From NCBI RefSeq assembly GCF_021401085.1, contig NZ_JACBFP010000001.1, positions 310,001 to 374,000 of the forward strand: a stretch of 64,000 nucleotides of DNA, in the 5' to 3' direction. A program made the translations under genes and the position numbers. Positions 60,164 to 64,000 of this stretch are shown here, piece after piece (position 1 is the first letter of the stretch; every line of letters starts with the position of its first letter). This stretch comes from Chryseobacterium sp. R2A-55. GTDB lineage: Bacteria > Bacteroidota > Bacteroidia > Flavobacteriales > Weeksellaceae. The notes under the pieces were generated by a model, which did not search any database, was not told the DNA's origin, and saw only the letters and a list, made by a program, of their open reading frames with translations.

Positions 60164-60949
60164 TTAGTTCTTTTTTGATATCCATAAATCCATAAATTTA
60201 AACAACTTACGTTTATTTGCAATTAACATTTTTTCAAAATTCTTATCAGGCCATGAAAAATAAGATTCAAAATTTATTTCTTTGGGCTTTTGTAAAGTAG
60301 GTTCATTGATTAATTCAGAAAAACTTTGCTCCAATTCTTTTCCACTGATTTGACAAACTCTTTCATAAAGGGAAAAAGCACTGTCATTTTCCTGTACATC
60401 AATTCTGAACTGTCTGAAAATATCACCTGTGTCGATGCCCTTATCAATCTTATAAATGGTGGACCAAATTTCCTTATCTCCCCTCGCAAATGCCCATAAA
60501 ACAGGCGAGATGCCCTTATCTAGAGGTAATTTAGATGCATGAATATTAAAAACACCTTTCTTAATTTTCCTCAAAAACCCTTCATTAATAATGATATCAA
60601 AATTAAAAGCGAAGCCAATATCGTACATTTTTCCTTCAAAATCAAAATCTTTAAGCTTCTCGATATTTGTAACGCAGATTTTATATTTTTTTGCCAAATA
60701 TCCTACGGTATGTTTTCGGTAAAAAAAATTCGTTAGAAAAAAAACGAACACACGATACACAAAAAAACGCAGGGACGCTTTCTTGAAAATATCAAAAATT
60801 TTTTCTCTTGAATTCTTAATAGCTTTTGAAAAAACAATTTTATCAATTTCCGAATGATGCTTATCAATTAAATCTTTCGCCAATAAATAAGAAAAGTAAC
60901 TATCATTTACCAATAAAACAATTTTTTTCGGAGTTCCTTGCATCTTCAT
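60164..60949 (-). CDS. Formyltransferase family protein (sugar N-formyltransferase candidate)
   Basis: 261 residues. Formyltransferase fold with the catalytic Asn-x-His in KGVFNIHASKLPLDKGISP and the Asp in KGIDTGDIF; LWAFARGDKEIWSTIYKID lies between. This is the active-site set of Fmt/PurN-type and sugar N-formyltransferases. Context beside a sugar aminotransferase argues for N-formylation of an amino sugar nucleotide with 10-formyl-tetrahydrofolate. The gene is visibly more AT-rich and Lys/Phe/Asn-rich than its neighbours, a sign of recent transfer. Start: ATG 60949, or ATG two codons later. Confidence 0.85.
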   Translation of the reverse strand: MKMQGTPKKIVLLVNDSYFSYLLAKDLIDKHHSEIDKIVFSKAIKNSREKIFDIFKKASLRFFVYRVFVFFLTNFFYRKHTVGYLAKKYKICVTNIEKLKDFDFEGKMYDIGFAFNFDIIINEGFLRKIKKGVFNIHASKLPLDKGISPVLWAFARGDKEIWSTIYKIDKGIDTGDIFRQFRIDVQENDSAFSLYERVCQISGKELEQSFSELINEPTLQKPKEINFESYFSWPDKNFEKMLIANKRKLFKFMDLWISKKN

Positions 60950-61061
60950 TAAATTCTATATGAGCAATAATTATTATTCATTCATTCGAAGTTCCTTATT
61001 CCAACTCGAATGATGTAGAATGTAGGCCACAACAATATTTTCTAAAATTAAAAATCCTTTT

Positions 61062-61418
61062 TTATGGCTTTGCAAAAATAAGATTATTTTTTTCAGATTT
61101 ACCTGCATTTGACGCCATTCTTTTCAAAGCTGCCGGATTGGTCAACAATATTTTCATTCCGGCCTGCGCAAACTCCACCCAATTATTTTTCAAAAGTTTA
61201 GGGAAGAATGAACGGTTGTCTCTGCTTCCCGCCGCGAAACCTTTAACGGTGCCTTCATCTTCCAAGACCAGCAGAATTGCCGGATTCTTTAGAAATGCCT
61301 TGTAAAAGGTCTTAAAAAAAGGTTTCCCTAAACTCGTCAGAAAAAAAGAAGGGAAGCTTTCCAAATGCACTTCAACAATGGAATCGATATCTTTTTTGGT
61401 GGCAACACTAACATTCAT
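61062..61418 (-). pseudogene. Truncated GNAT acetyltransferase
   Basis: 118 residues. The N-terminal half matches polysaccharide-locus GNAT proteins (DIDSIVEVHLESFPSFFL, TSLGKPFFKTFYKAF, VKGFAAGSRDN), but the frame stops at TAA after KNNLIFAKP. The acetyl-CoA binding segment (Q/RxxGxG/A) and the C-terminal half are missing. The following 112 bp to the formyltransferase contain no continuation in any frame I checked. So it is probably inactive. Its ATG overlaps the stop of the glycosyltransferase gene (TAATG). Confidence 0.75.
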
Positions 61419-62629
61419 TAGCTATGTTTTCTGATGAATTGATCAACGCGGTCAGCACCCGCCTGGCGTGAAAACTGACTCTGATACAAAATTAAACTTC
61501 TTTGGCAAATTTCGGTGATTTCCTCTTGTGAATAGTCAATTATCCGTAATACCGCTTTCTCAAAATCCTCCTGGTCTTCCGAGTTAAATGCTTCACCAAT
61601 TTGGTGATCGGTAATAAAAGCTCTCGGCTCACCTTCAATGCCCGCCAAAATTGGTTTTCCCACTTCGATATAGGTCTGCAATTTTGACGGAATAATGCAT
61701 TCATAAATAGGATCTTTGATGAGGTGCAAAAACAAAATATCCGCACCATCCAAATATTTGCAAATTTCAGTGCTTGACACCCGGCCATGCAAAATCACAT
61801 TTGAGTTTCCAGCCGTCGCTGCTTTCAATTTTTCAAAATCAGTCCCGTCGCCAAAAAAATGAAAGAAGATATTGGGATTTTTTTGCACAATAGAGCTCAT
61901 TCCCACTGCTAATTTTGACAAACCCTGATGCACCCCAATATTTCCGGCGTACACAATATTAAAACCATCGGTTTGAAATCGGTACTCTTCTTTTTGCTGA
62001 TCTGGAGCTTTTTCCACCATTGACCAATTATAAAGGGTCAGTATCCGGTCGGGCGAAATATTCTTATGGGTCACGATTTTTCTAAAACTTTCTGAAACCG
62101 TAACAAACAGATCAAACGCTTTGTAATAGAAGCGATCCAGCAAAAAATCCAACAAATGAATGATCCTTTTCGACTTGATGAATCCGGAAACCCTAATGTT
62201 TTCAGGGAAAACGTCCTGAATATCCAAAAGCGTTTTGGAGTTTGGCTTGAATAAATTCACCATCCATGCACAAAAGACCACAAAAGGTGAAGACTGCAAA
62301 ATGTAGTAAAAGCTGTCTCTTCGGCCATATTTTAGAATTGCGAATGAAGCGAAAATTCCGAACACAAAATAATTCAGAGTCCTCTTGATGCTGCTCAAAC
62401 TATGATCTGCGTAAGTAAAAACCCGAATCACCTGAATGCCATCCATCCTTTCTTCGGAAAAAAGCCGGTTTTGATATCCTTCATAGATTTTACCTTTGGG
62501 ATAATTGGGAAAACCGGTGATGACAATGGGGTTCCAACCTTTGTCCTTAATTTTTTTAATAAATGTAATATCTTTTAGGTAAGGTTCCGGTGTAAAAAAC
62601 TGGGCGATATAGAAAAAATTATTGCTCAT
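61418..62629 (-). CDS. Glycosyltransferase family 4, WbuB-like
   Basis: 403 residues of GT-B fold. N-terminal domain with YIAQFFTPEPYLKDITFIKKI, DIQDVFPENIR and TVSESFRKIVTH; C-terminal domain with NIVYAGNIGVHQGL and the nucleotide-binding region IPSKLQTYIEVGKPILAG. This resembles WbuB, which adds L-FucNAc in E. coli O26-like loci. Adjacent wbjD and wbjC make UDP-L-FucNAc, which supports that acceptor/donor choice. Its ATG overlaps the stop of wbjD (ATGA). Confidence 0.88.
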   Translation of the reverse strand: MSNNFFYIAQFFTPEPYLKDITFIKKIKDKGWNPIVITGFPNYPKGKIYEGYQNRLFSEERMDGIQVIRVFTYADHSLSSIKRTLNYFVFGIFASFAILKYGRRDSFYYILQSSPFVVFCAWMVNLFKPNSKTLLDIQDVFPENIRVSGFIKSKRIIHLLDFLLDRFYYKAFDLFVTVSESFRKIVTHKNISPDRILTLYNWSMVEKAPDQQKEEYRFQTDGFNIVYAGNIGVHQGLSKLAVGMSSIVQKNPNIFFHFFGDGTDFEKLKAATAGNSNVILHGRVSSTEICKYLDGADILFLHLIKDPIYECIIPSKLQTYIEVGKPILAGIEGEPRAFITDHQIGEAFNSEDQEDFEKAVLRIIDYSQEEITEICQRSLILYQSQFSRQAGADRVDQFIRKHS

Positions 62630-63765
62630 AAATTTTTACTCCAAACCACACGGTTCACATAATCTGTATAACTCAAAATGATCCGTACAACTTTTTCCGA
62701 AACATTCGGCATGGAATAGTCGGAAACTCTTCTGTAGTTTCTTTCAGCGCCGGTTTTTTGTTGCTGAAGCTGTGCAAGTCCCTGTAAGATTCTTTCCGAC
62801 GAAAGTCCCACCATCATTACGCTTGCTTCTTCCATTGCTTCAGGTCTTTCATGGGCTTCGCGAATATTCAATGCTCTAAAGTTGAGGATCGATGATTCCT
62901 CTGAAATCGTTCCGGAATCTGAAAGAACTGCGAAGCTCCTCATTTGAAGCGCGTTGTAATCCAAAAACCCGAGCGGTTTTAGAAATTGGATTTCAGGACG
63001 CATCTGGATTTGCTTTTTGTCAATCATATTACGTGTCCGCGGATGCGTGGAAACGATGATCTGGTAACCATATTTTTCGGCAATCGTATTTAAACTTTTC
63101 ATCAAACCGTAAAAATTCTTTTCGGAATTGATGTTTTCTTCACGATGTGAACTGATGACGAAATATTTTCCTTCTTCTAAATTCAATCGTGAAAGGACAT
63201 CGGACTTTTCAATTCCCGGTAGATAATGATTCAGCACCTCAAACATTGGCGAACCGGTTTTGATGATTCTGTCTGCCGGAAGTCCTTCCCTTAAAAGATA
63301 TTCTCTGGCGATATCGCTGTACGTCAAATTAATATCTGCGGTGTGATCTACAATTTTACGGTTGGTTTCTTCGGGAACTCTTTGATCGAAGCAGCGGTTT
63401 CCGGCCTCCATGTGGAAAATGGGGATTTGTCTTTTCTTGGCGGGAATCGCGCAAAGACAAGAGTTGGTGTCGCCTAAAACCAAAAATGCATCCGGTTTTA
63501 ATTCTTCCAAAAGCGGATCGATTTTAATTAAAATATTTCCAACGGTTTCTGTTGCGGTTTTTCCTGCAGCGTCCAAAAAATAGTCCGGTTTTCTCAGACC
63601 TAAATCTTCAAAAAAAATTTGGTTGAGCTCATAATCATAATTTTGGCCGGTATGAACAATGACATGTTCCACGGCTTCGGAATGATCGAGTGCGGTAAGA
63701 ACGCGCGCTAATCTAATAATTTCGGGACGGGTTCCGACGACCGTCATCACTTTGAGTTTTTTCAT
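62626..63765 (-). CDS. wbjD: UDP-N-acetyl sugar 2-epimerase of the UDP-L-FucNAc pathway
   Basis: 379 residues of the non-hydrolysing UDP-GlcNAc 2-epimerase family. Motifs: VVGTRPEIIRLARVL, HTGQNYDYELNQIFFEDLGL, VLGDTNSC, HMEAGNRCFDQRVPEETNR and SDSGTISEESSIL. The sequence HMEAGNRCFDQRVPEE and the neighbouring CapF/WbjC-like gene fit WbjD/Cap5G/FnlC, which converts UDP-N-acetyl-L-pneumosamine into UDP-L-FucNAc, rather than WecB. Genes run capF-wbjD-wbuB on the minus strand with overlaps. Confidence 0.9.
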   Translation of the reverse strand: MKKLKVMTVVGTRPEIIRLARVLTALDHSEAVEHVIVHTGQNYDYELNQIFFEDLGLRKPDYFLDAAGKTATETVGNILIKIDPLLEELKPDAFLVLGDTNSCLCAIPAKKRQIPIFHMEAGNRCFDQRVPEETNRKIVDHTADINLTYSDIAREYLLREGLPADRIIKTGSPMFEVLNHYLPGIEKSDVLSRLNLEEGKYFVISSHREENINSEKNFYGLMKSLNTIAEKYGYQIIVSTHPRTRNMIDKKQIQMRPEIQFLKPLGFLDYNALQMRSFAVLSDSGTISEESSILNFRALNIREAHERPEAMEEASVMMVGLSSERILQGLAQLQQQKTGAERNYRRVSDYSMPNVSEKVVRIILSYTDYVNRVVWSKNL

Positions 63766-63779
63766 TTTTTCTCTAAGAT

Positions 63780-64000
63780 TTAAACTTCTACAAAATAAGT
63801 ATCTGCATCTTCAGGATTGTAGGGCTCATTGATCCAAAAAATGGTGTACAGATCCTCTTCGCCGATATTTTTGATATTGTGGGTGTACCAGATTGGCATA
63901 TCTACATAAGCCGGTTCGGCTCCATCAAGATAATAATCAAGAACTTCATCGGTATCTATTTTTCTGAGCTGAATCAGCGCTTTTCCTTTGATTACTGCAA
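63780..64000 (-). CDS. C-terminal cupin domain of CapF/WbjC (partial)
   Basis: A minus-strand frame is open from the window edge to TAA 63782-63780, 73 residues. It reads VIKGKALIQLRKID, then YVDMPIWYTHNIKNIG and INEPYNPEDADTYFVEV. This matches the C-terminal cupin domain of CapF/WbjC/FnlB, the bifunctional enzyme that epimerises and reduces the 4-keto sugar in UDP-L-FucNAc synthesis. The His of WYTHNIKN would be part of the zinc site. The start lies outside the window. Confidence 0.88.
   Translation of the reverse strand, partial: AVIKGKALIQLRKIDTDEVLDYYLDGAEPAYVDMPIWYTHNIKNIGEEDLYTIFWINEPYNPEDADTYFVEV

Overview
The window looks like a chromosomal segment of a flavobacterium of the Chryseobacterium/Kaistella/Epilithonimonas group (Weeksellaceae). 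Three things point there. Several secreted proteins carry type IX secretion (Por) sorting domains. Promoters have the Bacteroidota form TAnnTTTG, sometimes with a TTG or TTTG box 19-20 bp upstream. Many small families are typical of flavobacteria (OstA-like, DUF808, DUF2147, DUF3109, and a DUF6341/DUF6427-like pair). Base composition is AT-rich. I found no rRNA, tRNA, CRISPR array, insertion sequence or prophage. Most of the window is core metabolism; the accessory material is an efflux locus near 12-18 kb and a surface-polysaccharide locus from 55 kb to the right edge.

Layout. 0-8 kb: the tail of a DUF234-type ATPase, a two-domain ALDH16-like aldehyde dehydrogenase with deoxyribose-phosphate aldolase, an Lrp regulator, an EEP-family hydrolase, trmD and an NDH-2-like dehydrogenase. 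8-11.5 kb: a small type IX secretion protein, hemB (zinc-independent type) and asnB. 11.6-18.5 kb: a Crp/Fnr regulator, a TolC/HlyD/ABC-2 permease export operon without an ATPase, and a divergent DHA2 exporter, set among palindromic repeat remnants. 18.6-26.7 kb: pirin, a phosphopantetheinyl transferase, ahcY, two paralogous secreted proteins around a TPR protein, a DEAD-box helicase and a lipoprotein. 26.7-33.3 kb: a purine operon purM-purN-purH-purD-guaA, preceded by a possible leader ORF and terminator. 33.5-55 kb: housekeeping genes, among them ansA, a Fur/OstA pair, kup, pdhB, an LTA-synthase-like sulfatase, pssA, rlpA and rimO.

55.2 kb to the right edge is read leftward as capF/wbjC (partial), wbjD, a WbuB-like glycosyltransferase, a truncated GNAT, a formyltransferase, a DegT/StrS aminotransferase, an initiating sugar transferase, rfbC, rfbB, a four-helix-bundle gene and rfbA. 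It probably builds UDP-L-FucNAc, a dTDP-deoxysugar and an N-formylated amino sugar. No rfbD is present in the window. The broken acetyltransferase beside an AT-rich formyltransferase suggests a recent change of acyl group on the glycan.

I see no clearly new multi-gene system. The most promising leads are the purM leader/terminator, the GNAT/formyltransferase junction, the inverted-repeat-flanked four-helix-bundle gene, genes whose -7 box sits 4-5 nt from the ATG, and several families of dispersed palindromic repeats. All functions are inferred from sequence reading alone; no database search was run.
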